A stretch of 64,000 bases of DNA from an uncultured Bacteroidales bacterium (GCA_944326355.1 CALVDO010000001.1:1-64000), one strand, 5' to 3'; positions 9,796-19,028 are shown, counted from the stretch's first letter. The notes: generated by a model not told the origin, from the sequence alone. Numbers and translations: made by a program.

Positions 9796-12663
9796 CTATT
9801 CCCAGACAACATCTACCTGATCAAGATACATCGCGCCGCTATGAGATCTGATGCCGATGTACTCGTAATCACCAGAAATCTCGAAAGTAGTTTCGCCATA
9901 CGCCAGAGAGCCGATCATAGTACCTTTCTGAGAACCTGTATCATACAACTCAGTGGCACTGGTGTACGCCTCGTTGCTGACATATATGTCAAGCTGTCTG
10001 GCCGAACTTGTATTCGAATTCCATGTCACGACAACCCTGCGGACCTTTCCGCCTGATGTGGTGGTCACGATTCCGCAGTCGCTGCCAGATGACCTCATCT
10101 GAATGGCTCCGTACTGAGTAGCGGTCTTTCCGGCGTAAACTGCTGGCGAAGTAACCGAAACACCGGAAAATTCAGTGTATTGAGTAACGGTGGCAGGGAA
10201 AAGATCAGCCGTAAGGACATCTGTAACCGCCTCACCAGGTGCTGAGGCACCGGACTGAGTGACGGCCAGGGTCTTGCTCTCTGAGCCGTAGCGGACGGTG
10301 ATCGTAGCGGCCCTGCTGTCGGAAGAAGTATTCTCGGTGTAGGTGACGGTCACTGTGCCGTTGTCCGATCCTGACGTAGGGGCTACAGAGAAGTTTGTGT
10401 CGTCAGATGAAGACACTGTCCAGTCTGTGTTGGAAGTGATGTCGAAGGTGAATGAGCCCGCTGCGGAAGAAACCGACTTGGTCTCGTCCGAAATGTTGAG
10501 ATAAGGCTCGTCAGATGCAGTCACTGATACAGGGAGCACATACAGGAAGCTTGAGCTGTGGCTTACATAGTATCCAGTCATCACTACCTGCTGACCGACA
10601 ACAGAATCAATATTCAGGGACGGATCAGCATAGTAGACTGAACCTGTGCGGCTTGCGCCCGCTATGTCGAAATTGTAGTAATTTCCTGACTTGGTGATTA
10701 CTCCGGTCCAAGTGACATAAGTGATGAGACCTGAAGTAATGGCGTTTTCATTTCCGTTGAGCTCAACCGGATCCGGATATACGGCTTCTCCGCTCGTGAC
10801 GTCGCTTACGGAAGGAGAAGCGATCTGAGCCTGATTGTTATATGTGCCTTTCGTTCCGGAGACTGTGGCATAGCTGCCGATCTCCACCAGGTCTACAATC
10901 GGCGTATTAGTGCCGCCATAGACAAAGAGGTTGCCAGTCTCATCGCTGATGACGAAGCCGTTGGTGCTCTTTGCCATCACCTGTCCTTTGACAGCGACAG
11001 GAGTATCATCTGCTGCGACGACAACTTGTGCTATTGTCATTTCATCGCCCGGCTCTTCTCCACCGCCGATCGGGCCTCCCTGTGAGAAGTCGATGCTGGT
11101 GCCGGCAGTCTCAGAAGGCACGAGTGAGAGGTCGTCGATACGATATGCACTTGCCACGCTTGCCGTGAAGTGGATATAGAGCGAAGTCGTGCCTGAAGGG
11201 AGAGTGAAAGTAGATGACGCAAGATCCCATGTGCCATCCTTGAAGCCCTCAGGGAAAGCATACTCAATCTCAACCCACTTGGTCCCGTCATTGCTCAGAT
11301 ATACCTTGAACTCGTCAGGGCTGAACATGCTGTCTTGATTCTGAAGATATTTTTCAGATCCGAAAGACAGAGTATAATTGGCAGTAGTTCCGTCAAGCGT
11401 TATGTTGTTCACGCGGAAATATGCGTTGTCCTGACCGAAGAAGATGTTGTTCATTCCGGATCCGTCATAATCCGAATGCTGGTCAGATGAGCCAGATGTA
11501 CGCACTGAAGTGTTGTAGCCGCTGAATGTCACGGTAGAAGCTCCAGTACCCTGGTCATTTCTGCATCCGTCGAAGCTGTCAGCGTAAGGCCAGCCGTTGC
11601 TATTCTGGGCTGCCTCCTTATCGAAGTCGTTGAAATATACTGCGTCATCTGGAACAGGAGTAGGCTCGTCTCCGCCTCCGATAGCTCCGCCCTGTGAGAA
11701 GTCGATCTCTGTACCCGCCTCGGTAGAGACTGCGAGAGTAAGGTCGTCAAGTCTGTGGGCGCTGCCCAGATCTGATGAGAAGTAGAGGTAGAGAGCAGTC
11801 GTGCCTTCAGGAACGGTGAATGTAGTGGATGCGAGATCCCAGCGTCCATTCTTGAATCCGTCAGGGAAGGCGTAGGAAAGCTCTACCCACCTTTCGCCGT
11901 TGTCGCTCACATATACATGGAACTCTTCAGGATTGAAGGTATTATCCTCAGCATCATAAACATATCTCTCAGTACCGAAAGAGAGGGTGTAGTTGAGGCT
12001 GCCCTCGCGAACGGCGATGTTGTTCACCTGGAAATGAGCGCTTGAACCGAACATGAGGTTGTTCACTCCGGAGCCTTTATAATCCGAATGGTTGCCGTCG
12101 GACTGACTGTTGTTTCTTGCCGACATTGCGGAGAAGTCATACTCCACCGCGTCAATGCCCGAGCCTGTCTCGTTGTGCCAGCCCTCGAACTGGTCGAGAT
12201 ACGGCCATCTGTCGCCGGTGGTGCCGTATGTCTGGGTGGCGGCCTCCTTATCGAAGTCGTTGTGATAGACATAGGTATCCTCGATGGAGCCTGCCGCTCC
12301 GGTCTGGGAGACCTCGAGCTTGGTAGAAACGGTCGAAGTGGAGAATGTGATGGTAGCGGTGCGTGTTACGCCGTCATTCTGTCCGCCAGCATAGATCGTG
12401 ATCTCCTGCGGTTCTGCCGATGCCGAGCCACTTGCAGGAGAGACTACCACCCATTCAGCATCCGCGGTAGCCGTCCAGTCTCTCGTAGAGGTGAGAGATG
12501 CTGTCTGCGCATTGTCTGCCCCCCCCGCTACAGGAAAAGCGGGAAGTGTAGTAGGGTTAATGGAGATCGAGGGTGTCCCCGGATCTTCCAGCTCATCTTT
12601 TTTACATCCTGCGAGCAGAGCCGCGGATGCAAGTCCGAGCAACAATAAATTTCTGAGTTTCAT
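9796..12663 (-). CDS. Large surface lipoprotein: BACON, two tandem jelly-roll modules, OB-fold, BACON
   Basis: A 955-residue exported protein. The start is set at the ATG giving MKLRNLLLLGLASAALLAGC, a textbook lipoprotein signal; the 30 codons upstream overlap the promoter. Order of domains: BACON-like (about 30-120); two homologous ~190-residue modules each opening with a NDFDKEA motif and ending in IDFSQGG plus a Gly linker; an OB-fold/DUF5689-like domain (about 510-680, MTIAQVVVAADDTPVAVKGQV); a second BACON (about 690-780, ending TQSGASAP); and a C-terminal beta domain. No catalytic motif is visible. BACON and OB-folds suggest binding of an extracellular polymer. It has its own promoter and terminator next to the nuclease operon. 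Confidence 0.75.
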   Translation of the reverse strand: MKLRNLLLLGLASAALLAGCKKDELEDPGTPSISINPTTLPAFPVAGGADNAQTASLTSTRDWTATADAEWVVVSPASGSASAEPQEITIYAGGQNDGVTRTATITFSTSTVSTKLEVSQTGAAGSIEDTYVYHNDFDKEAATQTYGTTGDRWPYLDQFEGWHNETGSGIDAVEYDFSAMSARNNSQSDGNHSDYKGSGVNNLMFGSSAHFQVNNIAVREGSLNYTLSFGTERYVYDAEDNTFNPEEFHVYVSDNGERWVELSYAFPDGFKNGRWDLASTTFTVPEGTTALYLYFSSDLGSAHRLDDLTLAVSTEAGTEIDFSQGGAIGGGDEPTPVPDDAVYFNDFDKEAAQNSNGWPYADSFDGCRNDQGTGASTVTFSGYNTSVRTSGSSDQHSDYDGSGMNNIFFGQDNAYFRVNNITLDGTTANYTLSFGSEKYLQNQDSMFSPDEFKVYLSNDGTKWVEIEYAFPEGFKDGTWDLASSTFTLPSGTTSLYIHFTASVASAYRIDDLSLVPSETAGTSIDFSQGGPIGGGEEPGDEMTIAQVVVAADDTPVAVKGQVMAKSTNGFVISDETGNLFVYGGTNTPIVDLVEIGSYATVSGTKGTYNNQAQIASPSVSDVTSGEAVYPDPVELNGNENAITSGLITYVTWTGVITKSGNYYNFDIAGASRTGSVYYADPSLNIDSVVGQQVVMTGYYVSHSSSFLYVLPVSVTASDEPYLNISDETKSVSSAAGSFTFDITSNTDWTVSSSDDTNFSVAPTSGSDNGTVTVTYTENTSSDSRAATITVRYGSESKTLAVTQSGASAPGEAVTDVLTADLFPATVTQYTEFSGVSVTSPAVYAGKTATQYGAIQMRSSGSDCGIVTTTSGGKVRRVVVTWNSNTSSARQLDIYVSNEAYTSATELYDTGSQKGTMIGSLAYGETTFEISGDYEYIGIRSHSGAMYLDQVDVVWE

Positions 12664-12750
12664 AGCATCAAATATTAAGATACGACATATTTGCGTCAGA
12701 AAAATTAAAATTTCGCGCGATTTCCGCGCCATTGCTTTAAGTCTGAACCG

Positions 12751-12758
12751 CAAATATA
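12751..12758 (-). promoter_or_regulatory. Bacteroidota-type -7 box for the 12663 lipoprotein gene
   Basis: On the minus strand the sequence TATATTTG matches the consensus TAnnTTTG exactly, about 88 bp before the chosen ATG. A TTTG occurs 15 bp further upstream and a TTGG at the usual 19-bp spacing, so the -33 element is imperfect. Confidence 0.5.
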
Positions 12759-12838
12759 TGCAAATAAACCTCGCAAACCAACTTAGCGTCGAATTAAATT
12801 TCAGTTACGTCACGCGATTCAGGCTCGTCTTCAGGCTC

Positions 12839-15163
12839 TTACTCAAGGCCTCGCGCCCTGAGCAGAGCGTGCGGGTCAGGCTCTGCCCCCCGGAAACGGC
12901 GGTAGAGGGTCATCGGATCCTCGCTTCCGCCCTTTTCAAGGATGTTGCGGCGGTAGGACATGGATACATTTCTGTTGAATATGCCCTTCGACTTGAAGAG
13001 CTCGAAGGCGTCCTTGTCCAGCACCTCGGCCCAGAGATAGCTGTAGTACCCTGCGCTGTAGCCGCCTGTGAAGGTGTGATTGAAATAGGTCGTGCGATAG
13101 CGCGGGATGATCTCGTCGATGAGTCCGGCCTGAGCCATGACGTATGCCTCGAACTTAAGCGGGTCGATGACTCTCAGCTCCTGCGAGCTGCCGAGGCTCT
13201 GCGGCCTGCCGGCCACCACGAGAGAGCCTGACTTGGCGCCTTCCGGAGCAGGCTGCTCAGATGCGAACGGACAGTCTGAAGGCACATACACCGAGGTCAG
13301 CTCATGCCAGCGCATGTCCAGAATGGCGGCGGCGGTGAGCTCTGTCGTCATGAAGCCCTGATTGAAGGTGCCCGCAGCGCGGATCTTGGCCACGAGAGAG
13401 TCCGGAATGACCTCTCCGGTCTCATAGTGACGGGCGTACATGGCAAGAACCTCCGGCTGCAGAGCCCAGTTCTCGTTGAGCTGTGACGGGAGCTCCACGA
13501 AGTCGCGGGCTACGCTGGTGCCGCTCACGTCCTTGTAGGTGCAGCGGCTCAGAAGGCCGTGGAGGGCGTGGCCGAACTCATGGAACATCGTGGCCGCCTC
13601 GTCAAGGGTCAGCAGGGACGGATGTCCGGCAGTCGGCTTGGTGAAGTTGCCCACATTTACTATTATAGGTCTGATGTCCTCCCCTTTCGGAGAGATCTGC
13701 TGATTGCGAAAGTTATTCATCCACGCTCCGCCTCTCTTGGTCGGACGGGGATAATAGTCGGTCAGGAGGATGCCGACGAGGGAGCCGTCGGAGTCGGTGA
13801 CTTTGAAACCCTCCATGTCAGGATGATAGGAAGGTATGCTGTCCAGCTTCTCAAATTCGAGTCCGTAAAGTCTGCGGGCGGTCTCGAACACGCCCTCGCG
13901 TACGTTCTCCATCTTGAAGTACGGCTTGATCAGACTCTCGTCAAGGTCGTAGTCGCGCCTGCGCACTCTCTCGGCGTAGTATGCCCAGTCCCACGGACGG
14001 ATCACTGCCGAGCTGTCGTCGGCGATGAGACCTGCCTCGGCGTCCTCGCTCATGATCTCCTGCATGGCGACAATCTCGCTCCTTGCCTTGTCCACGGCCG
14101 GAGTGAAGATGCCGTCGAGGAAGACGTCGACTGTGGCGGCGTCATGGGCCATCTTGTCGGAGAGGATGAAGTCGGCCGGGGTGTCATAGCCGAGGAGCTG
14201 AGCCTTCTCTATCCTGAGCTTCATTATCTCGATGACAGTGGCGCCGTTGTCGGCGGAATTGCCCTGGCAGCCTCGGGTCGAATATGCCGTGAACATCTTT
14301 TCGCGGAGGTCGCGTCTCGCGCTGTAGGTCATGAACGGCACATAGCTCGGGTTGTGGAGAGTGAAGAGCCACGGACCTCCCTCAGCCACTGAATCCGCGC
14401 CGGTGATCTTCATCGCGTCTCTTGCCGAGATGCCTGCCGCTGAAGCGTCCGCTGCCGCCGCCGAAATTACTGACTGAGGCAGACCGGCGAGCTCGGCGGA
14501 GTCGGTGAGGACGAGGCGGAAGGAGTTGGTCTCGGAGAGGACGTTGTTGCCGAACTTCTGCTCCAGAGAGGCGAGACTCCTGTTGATCTCCCTCATACGC
14601 TCCTGCCCGGCGGCGTCAAGGGCTATTCCGTTGTTTACGAACGACCTGTAGAGCTTCTCCAGCACCGCGTTCTGCTCTGCGGTGAGCCCGAGAGAAGAGC
14701 GGGTGTCATAAAGCTCCCTGACGCGGCTGAAGAAATACGGGTTCATGAAGATGTTGTCGTTGTGCTCTGTGAGCATCGGCAGAGCCTCCTCCACCACAGC
14801 CTGCATCGCCGGAGTGGCGTCCGACTCGGAAAGATTGAAGAGGACTCCGGTCACCTTGTCGAGAAGGGCGCCCGAACGCTCGTAAGCTGCGACCGTGTTC
14901 TCGAAGGTCGGCTTGTCGTCCTTGGCTATGATGGCGTCTATCTCCGCTTCCTGCCTGTGGATGCCGGCCTCTATGGCCTCGATGTAGTCTTTCTCCTGTA
15001 TCTTCTCAAACGGAGGAATCCCGTATGGGGTGTCCCACTCCGAAAAGAACGGATTGGTCCTGTTGCAGGCAGCCGTTCCCATTGCTAATGACATTGCAGT
15101 TGACATGAACAAAAACACTTTTGCCAGTCCCCGTACACGGGGCTCAAACGGTTCTGATCTCAT
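12839..15163 (-). CDS. dcp: M3-family dipeptidyl carboxypeptidase / oligopeptidase, lipoprotein form
   Basis: A 774-residue zinc metallopeptidase that removes C-terminal dipeptides from oligopeptides. The catalytic motif MFHEFGHALHG is present, and the C-terminal FFNHTFTGGYSAGYYSYLWAEVL segment is the typical M3 substrate-binding region. The N-terminus has basic residues, a hydrophobic segment and the lipobox-like GTAAC, followed by NRTNPFFSEWDTPYGIPPF, the usual start of Bacteroidales M3 enzymes; it is thus probably anchored in the periplasm. An internal ATG at 15106 is an alternative start, but the first start gives a better charged signal peptide. A -7 box lies 69 bp upstream. Confidence 0.9.
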   Translation of the reverse strand: MRSEPFEPRVRGLAKVFLFMSTAMSLAMGTAACNRTNPFFSEWDTPYGIPPFEKIQEKDYIEAIEAGIHRQEAEIDAIIAKDDKPTFENTVAAYERSGALLDKVTGVLFNLSESDATPAMQAVVEEALPMLTEHNDNIFMNPYFFSRVRELYDTRSSLGLTAEQNAVLEKLYRSFVNNGIALDAAGQERMREINRSLASLEQKFGNNVLSETNSFRLVLTDSAELAGLPQSVISAAAADASAAGISARDAMKITGADSVAEGGPWLFTLHNPSYVPFMTYSARRDLREKMFTAYSTRGCQGNSADNGATVIEIMKLRIEKAQLLGYDTPADFILSDKMAHDAATVDVFLDGIFTPAVDKARSEIVAMQEIMSEDAEAGLIADDSSAVIRPWDWAYYAERVRRRDYDLDESLIKPYFKMENVREGVFETARRLYGLEFEKLDSIPSYHPDMEGFKVTDSDGSLVGILLTDYYPRPTKRGGAWMNNFRNQQISPKGEDIRPIIVNVGNFTKPTAGHPSLLTLDEAATMFHEFGHALHGLLSRCTYKDVSGTSVARDFVELPSQLNENWALQPEVLAMYARHYETGEVIPDSLVAKIRAAGTFNQGFMTTELTAAAILDMRWHELTSVYVPSDCPFASEQPAPEGAKSGSLVVAGRPQSLGSSQELRVIDPLKFEAYVMAQAGLIDEIIPRYRTTYFNHTFTGGYSAGYYSYLWAEVLDKDAFELFKSKGIFNRNVSMSYRRNILEKGGSEDPMTLYRRFRGAEPDPHALLRARGLE

Positions 15164-15190
15164 GATGATAAGGTTTATAGTACACGCGGA

Positions 15191-15227
15191 GGGAAAGCGG
15201 CGGACATTCCGTCCGCCCGCATTTCCC
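15191..15227 (-). other. Stable hairpin in the leader of the M3 peptidase gene
   Basis: The arms gggaaa / tttccc enclose a second perfect 7-bp stem ggcggac / gtccgcc with a 5-base loop. It falls just downstream of the -7 box at 15232-15239, so it would sit at the very 5' end of the mRNA. It has no T run, so it is unlikely to be an intrinsic terminator for the nitroreductase gene upstream. Confidence 0.5.
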
Positions 15228-15231
15228 GCCG

Positions 15232-15239
15232 CAAATATA
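15232..15239 (-). promoter_or_regulatory. Bacteroidota-type -7 box for the M3 peptidase gene
   Basis: The minus-strand sequence TATATTTG matches TAnnTTTG exactly and lies 69 bp before the M3 peptidase start. No clear TTTG is seen at the expected -33 position, which falls inside the 3' end of the nitroreductase gene. Confidence 0.45.
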
Positions 15240-15241
15240 AT

Positions 15242-15826
15242 TCATTCTGCGGAACTGCCGACTTCGCTCTGTGCGGCGGCCGCCTCTGCCGGAACATAGG
15301 AATTCCATGAGGACATCTCCCCGACAGACTTGCGCACCTTGCCGCGTGTCGGGGCATCCGGATAGCCGAGAGAGATGAGCAGAGGGATGCGCCTCGACCT
15401 CGGCACTCCGAGCAGCGAAGCCACCTTCTTCTCGTCAAACCAGCCCATTATGCAGGTGCCCAGCCCGAGATCCGCCGCCTGCAGACAGAAGTGCTCCACC
15501 GCCATGCCCAGATCCATCATGCTGTAGTCCTTGCTCTTGAGCATGCTGCCTATCTTTGCAGTGGCGTTCATCTTCTCGAGCACCACGGCCACGATGACGG
15601 GAGCCTGACGGGCAAATCCGTTCATACCCAACCCTGCGGCGGCATCCGCGAGATCCCCGAGCAGGCTTCTCGAATCGACGACTACAAATCTCCACGGCTG
15701 CGAGTTGCAGGCCGACGGGGCAAGTCTCGCCGCCTCAAGGCATTGCATGATCTTTTCTTTCTCCACAGGCTGAGGACGGTATTTCCTGTCGCTCTGCCTG
15801 ATCTTCACCAGTTCTCCAAAATCCAT
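15242..15826 (-). CDS. Nitroreductase-family flavoprotein
   Basis: A 194-residue FMN-dependent NAD(P)H oxidoreductase of the nitroreductase fold; cytosolic. Seen motifs are the FMN-binding start RQSDRKYRPQPV, the APSACNSQPWRF segment, and the late GLGTCIMGWFDEKKV region. Length fits the short bacterial type. The physiological substrate (quinones, nitroaromatics or others) cannot be told from sequence. It follows the acyl-CoA ligase by 13 bp on the same strand, so co-transcription is likely though no joint pathway is evident. Confidence 0.88.
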   Translation of the reverse strand: MDFGELVKIRQSDRKYRPQPVEKEKIMQCLEAARLAPSACNSQPWRFVVVDSRSLLGDLADAAAGLGMNGFARQAPVIVAVVLEKMNATAKIGSMLKSKDYSMMDLGMAVEHFCLQAADLGLGTCIMGWFDEKKVASLLGVPRSRRIPLLISLGYPDAPTRGKVRKSVGEMSSWNSYVPAEAAAAQSEVGSSAE

Positions 15827-15839
15827 ATCCGAAGGCCGT

Positions 15840-17771
15840 CTACAGCGACGACATATTCATTTCATTCGTTATTATCTTTCCTTCAGGCGTGTAGGCGAAG
15901 CGCATCCTGTCCTCGTATGCCTTCTCCACCTTTCCGCGCACTATCTTCATGGTGCTGTTGACCATGTGATTCTGCTCGGTGAACGGCTCCGGGAGCACGC
16001 AGACCGCCGCCGGAAGCCATCTCTCAGGGAATGCGCCGAAATTGACGCCGCCCTTGCGGTATGAGTTGATCTCGTCCTGCAGCTTCTCCAGCATCAGCTT
16101 CTTCGCTTCGGCGCTGTCCGGAGCGAGGGCAGGCGCAGCCTCCTTGACGTATGCCTTAAGCGCCTCCTTATTCGGCACGAGAAGGGCTATAGTATAAGGG
16201 TCCTGACTGTTGTGCAGCACCATCTGGTCGATGTATTTCGAGTTCTCCACCATCGACTCCTCTATGCCCTCAGGGCTGTATTTCTCTCCGTCCGCACTGA
16301 TGAGCAGCGACTTGAAGCGGCCCACGACATAGAGAAAGTCCTTGTCGCGCATATAGCCCATGTCGCCGGTGTGTAGCCAGCCGTCCACGACTGTCTCTGC
16401 GGTAGCCTTCGGATTTTTCCAGTATCCGGCCATGACGTTCTCGCCTCTGATGACGATCTCTCCCTTCTCTCCGTATGGAAGGGACTTGCCGTCGGCGTCG
16501 CAGATCTTGATGTCCATAGGCTTGACCACGCAGCCGGAAGAGCCGAGGATATGCCTTGCAGGAGCATTCGCCGAAATGATCGGCGTAGCCTCGGAAAGTC
16601 CGTAGCCCTGATACATCGGGATGCCGATGGCGTAGTAGTAGCGCTGCAGGTCGATGTCCAGCAGGGCTCCTCCGCCCACAAAAAACTTCATCTGCCCGCC
16701 GAGGGCCTGACGGACGCTCTTGAATATCAGCCTGTCGAAGAGGGCGAGCAGAGGCTTTTTCCAGCACTGGGCGATTCCCCCCTTGTTGTAGCCTTCCTTA
16801 TTATATGATATGGCCATGTCCAGCGCGAAATGGTAGAGCTTCTCCACCTTCGGCCCCTTGGCCTTGACCCCCGCCTCGATGTTCTTCTTGAAGTTCTTTG
16901 CGAGAGCCGGAACGCTCAGCATCACGGTAGGCTTCAGCTCATTGATGCTCATCGGTATGTTTCTCAGCGCCTCCATCGGTGTCCTTCCGGCAGGCACGGT
17001 TCCTATGGACGCTCCGTATGACATCATCGTGTAGAAGCCGGCGACATGGGCGAAGCAGTGGTCCAGAGGGAGGATGATGAGCATCCTGTCCTCAGGCGTG
17101 ACTCCGATGACGGACTGGGCCTGCTCCACATTGGCGGTGTAGTTCCTGTGCGTGAGCAGGATGCCCTTAGGGTCGGCTGTGGTGCCTGAGGTATAGCTGA
17201 TGTTGGCGTAGTCGTCCGGACCGACGGACTCATATCTCTGACGGAACAGATCCCCGTTGTCGCGCAGGAAGTCGTCCCCCATCTTCCGTATCTCGGAGAT
17301 CGGCATCTCCTTCTCCTGATACTCAGGCAGATCGTCCAGCACGATGACTTTCTCTACGAGAGGAAGATCCGCAAGAATCCTGCGTATCTTCGGCAGCTGC
17401 TGCGCGGAGACCATCACATATTTCGAGTCGGAATGTCTGATCCTGAACAGCAGGTCATTGCTTTCCTCGAGCTTGATGGAGAGAGGCACGTTGACCGCTC
17501 CGGCGTAGAGTATGCCGAGCTCGCCGAGCACCCAGAGATTGCGTCCTTCCGAGAGGAGAGACACCTTCTCGCCCTTCTGCACCCCGAGGGCCATAAGTCC
17601 CGCCCCTATGCGGTAAGCCTCCCTGCGCGTCTGCTCAAATGTGGTCGGTGTCCATTCCTTCCCCTTCTTTTCCCACAGAAAGACATTTCCGGAATAGAGT
17701 CCGACATATTTTTCGACGAACTGAATGATCGTCAGGCGCGGCGTCTGTGCGCCATTTTCTTTTGAATCCAT
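15840..17771 (-). CDS. Long-chain fatty acid-CoA ligase (AMP-forming)
   Basis: A 643-residue ANL-superfamily enzyme that activates fatty acids with ATP to acyl-AMP and then to acyl-CoA at the inner membrane surface. The P-loop-like motif ISYTSGTTADPKG, the YGLSEATPIISAN motif and the hinge GWLHTGDMGYM are present, as is the VGRFKSLLISADGEKYSPEGIEE region. It resembles the long bacterial FadD/ACSL form with a ~600-650 residue length. It sits 22 bp after the deoxynucleoside kinase gene and before the nitroreductase; the three may form one leftward transcript. Confidence 0.92.
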   Translation of the reverse strand: MDSKENGAQTPRLTIIQFVEKYVGLYSGNVFLWEKKGKEWTPTTFEQTRREAYRIGAGLMALGVQKGEKVSLLSEGRNLWVLGELGILYAGAVNVPLSIKLEESNDLLFRIRHSDSKYVMVSAQQLPKIRRILADLPLVEKVIVLDDLPEYQEKEMPISEIRKMGDDFLRDNGDLFRQRYESVGPDDYANISYTSGTTADPKGILLTHRNYTANVEQAQSVIGVTPEDRMLIILPLDHCFAHVAGFYTMMSYGASIGTVPAGRTPMEALRNIPMSINELKPTVMLSVPALAKNFKKNIEAGVKAKGPKVEKLYHFALDMAISYNKEGYNKGGIAQCWKKPLLALFDRLIFKSVRQALGGQMKFFVGGGALLDIDLQRYYYAIGIPMYQGYGLSEATPIISANAPARHILGSSGCVVKPMDIKICDADGKSLPYGEKGEIVIRGENVMAGYWKNPKATAETVVDGWLHTGDMGYMRDKDFLYVVGRFKSLLISADGEKYSPEGIEESMVENSKYIDQMVLHNSQDPYTIALLVPNKEALKAYVKEAAPALAPDSAEAKKLMLEKLQDEINSYRKGGVNFGAFPERWLPAAVCVLPEPFTEQNHMVNSTMKIVRGKVEKAYEDRMRFAYTPEGKIITNEMNMSSL

Positions 17772-17793
17772 TTGAATATCGGTTATCAGTGTG

Positions 17794-18420
17794 TTATTGC
17801 TCCGCCGAGGAGAAGAGGCCGAAAAGCTCTGCGTCGATGCGGTCGGTGACTGACTGGAAGTCCTCAGGCCTGTTGCCGAACTTCACCTTGTCCACGTCCA
17901 CCACCAGAAGCCTGTGGTCATAAGCCTCTATCCATGCCTCATAACGCTCGTTGAGCCCCGTGAGATAGTCTATCCTTATGCTCTTCTCATATTCCCTGCC
18001 CCTCTTCTGTATCTGGTTGACGAGATTCGGGATAGAGGAGCGCAGGTAGATGAGCAGGTCGGGAGGATTGACCAGAGACATCATGAGGTCGAAGAGGTCG
18101 GAATAATTCTCGAAATCCCTCGTACTCATCAGCCCCATAGCATGGAGGTTCGGGGCGAAGATGCGGGCATCCTCATAGATTGTCCTGTCCTGGATGATGG
18201 CCGCGTCGGATTTTGAGATCTCGACGACATCCTTGAATCTCTTGTTCAGAAAATATATCTGGAGATTGAACGACCATCTCTCCATGTCCTCATAGAAATC
18301 CGCAAGATACGGATTGTAGTCCACTGATTCGAATCTCGGGGTCCACCCGTAATGGGAAGCAAGCATCTTGGTCAATGTCGTCTTGCCGCTTCCTATGTTG
18401 CCCGCTACAGCTATATGCAT
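17794..18420 (-). CDS. Deoxynucleoside kinase
   Basis: A 208-residue kinase of the dGK/dCK family that phosphorylates deoxynucleosides for salvage in the cytosol. The P-loop AGNIGSGKTTL lies at the very N-terminus, the DRTIYEDARIFA motif follows at about residue 78, and an Arg-rich lid (QKRGREYE) follows RSSIPNLV. Base specificity cannot be read. It is the first gene of a leftward group and has a -7 box at 18497-18504. Confidence 0.9.
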   Translation of the reverse strand: MHIAVAGNIGSGKTTLTKMLASHYGWTPRFESVDYNPYLADFYEDMERWSFNLQIYFLNKRFKDVVEISKSDAAIIQDRTIYEDARIFAPNLHAMGLMSTRDFENYSDLFDLMMSLVNPPDLLIYLRSSIPNLVNQIQKRGREYEKSIRIDYLTGLNERYEAWIEAYDHRLLVVDVDKVKFGNRPEDFQSVTDRIDAELFGLFSSAEQ

Positions 18421-18496
18421 GATCTGTCGGTTGTTTGGTTGTCAATATATGATAATGTCCCGTCCGAAATGCCGCGAAGGCAAATCCGGACCGCTA

Positions 18497-18504
18497 CAAA
18501 AGTA
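18497..18504 (-). promoter_or_regulatory. -7 box for the deoxynucleoside kinase gene
   Basis: Minus-strand TACTTTTG matches TAnnTTTG exactly, 77 bp before the kinase start. A GTTT lies 19 bases further upstream. It forms a divergent pair with the plus-strand box at 18559-18566. Confidence 0.5.
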
Positions 18505-18536
18505 CAAAAATATCGGCGACAGGAAACATCCCCCCG

Positions 18537-18566
18537 TTGTTTTCAATGGCATTTTGCCTACTTTTG
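18537..18566 (+). promoter_or_regulatory. Promoter of the truncated acyltransferase gene
   Basis: TACTTTTG at 18559-18566 matches the -7 consensus exactly, with TTGT at 18537-18540 as a partial -33 element. The ATG at 18591 lies 25 bp downstream, which supports that start over the upstream TTG that falls inside the promoter. Confidence 0.5.
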
Positions 18567-18590
18567 CAAAATGCAGCGGCATTTGCCGTC

Positions 18591-18968
18591 ATGAATCAGA
18601 CCTCCGCCATCATGAATCAGACGTCAAAGCCCCATTACGAGATTCTCGACGGCCTCAGAGGAGTGGCCGCCGTTCTTGTGATGCTCTACCACATCGGGGA
18701 GGGATTTGCGACGAGCCCAGTCGACCAGAGCGTAAACCACGGCTACCTTGCCGTGGACTTCTTCTTCATCCTGTCCGGATTCGTGATAGGATACGCATAC
18801 GATGACCGGTGGGATATAGGGCTGACAGTAAAAGACTTCCTCAGGCGGAGACTGATACGGCTCCACCCCATGGTCATCATGGGCGTCCTTCTCGCCTGGG
18901 TCTGTCTGAAATTCTACGACGAGCCTCTCCGCAGGCGTCTCTCCGGACGGGTCCGCCGCCACGCCTGA
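18591..18968 (+). pseudogene. Acyltransferase-3 family protein with large internal deletion
   Basis: Only 125 residues remain of a membrane O-acyltransferase that is normally ~350-400 long. The N-terminal part is intact: ILDGLRGVAAVLVMLYHI with its active-site His, then LAVDFFFILSGFVIGYAYD and the first loop RRRLIRLHPM. After the next membrane segment (VIMGVLLAWVCL) the frame joins directly to KFYDEPLRRRLS, a motif normally found at the very C-terminus of this family. Most of the membrane segments are therefore missing, in frame, without a frameshift. The start region carries a duplicated atgaatcagac. Function is almost certainly lost. Confidence 0.75.
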
Positions 18969-19028
18969 CTGTCGGCACCGTCTGAAAAGAAAAATCCGTT
19001 ACGGGCTCTCGGATTCGCCGATTTTGAT

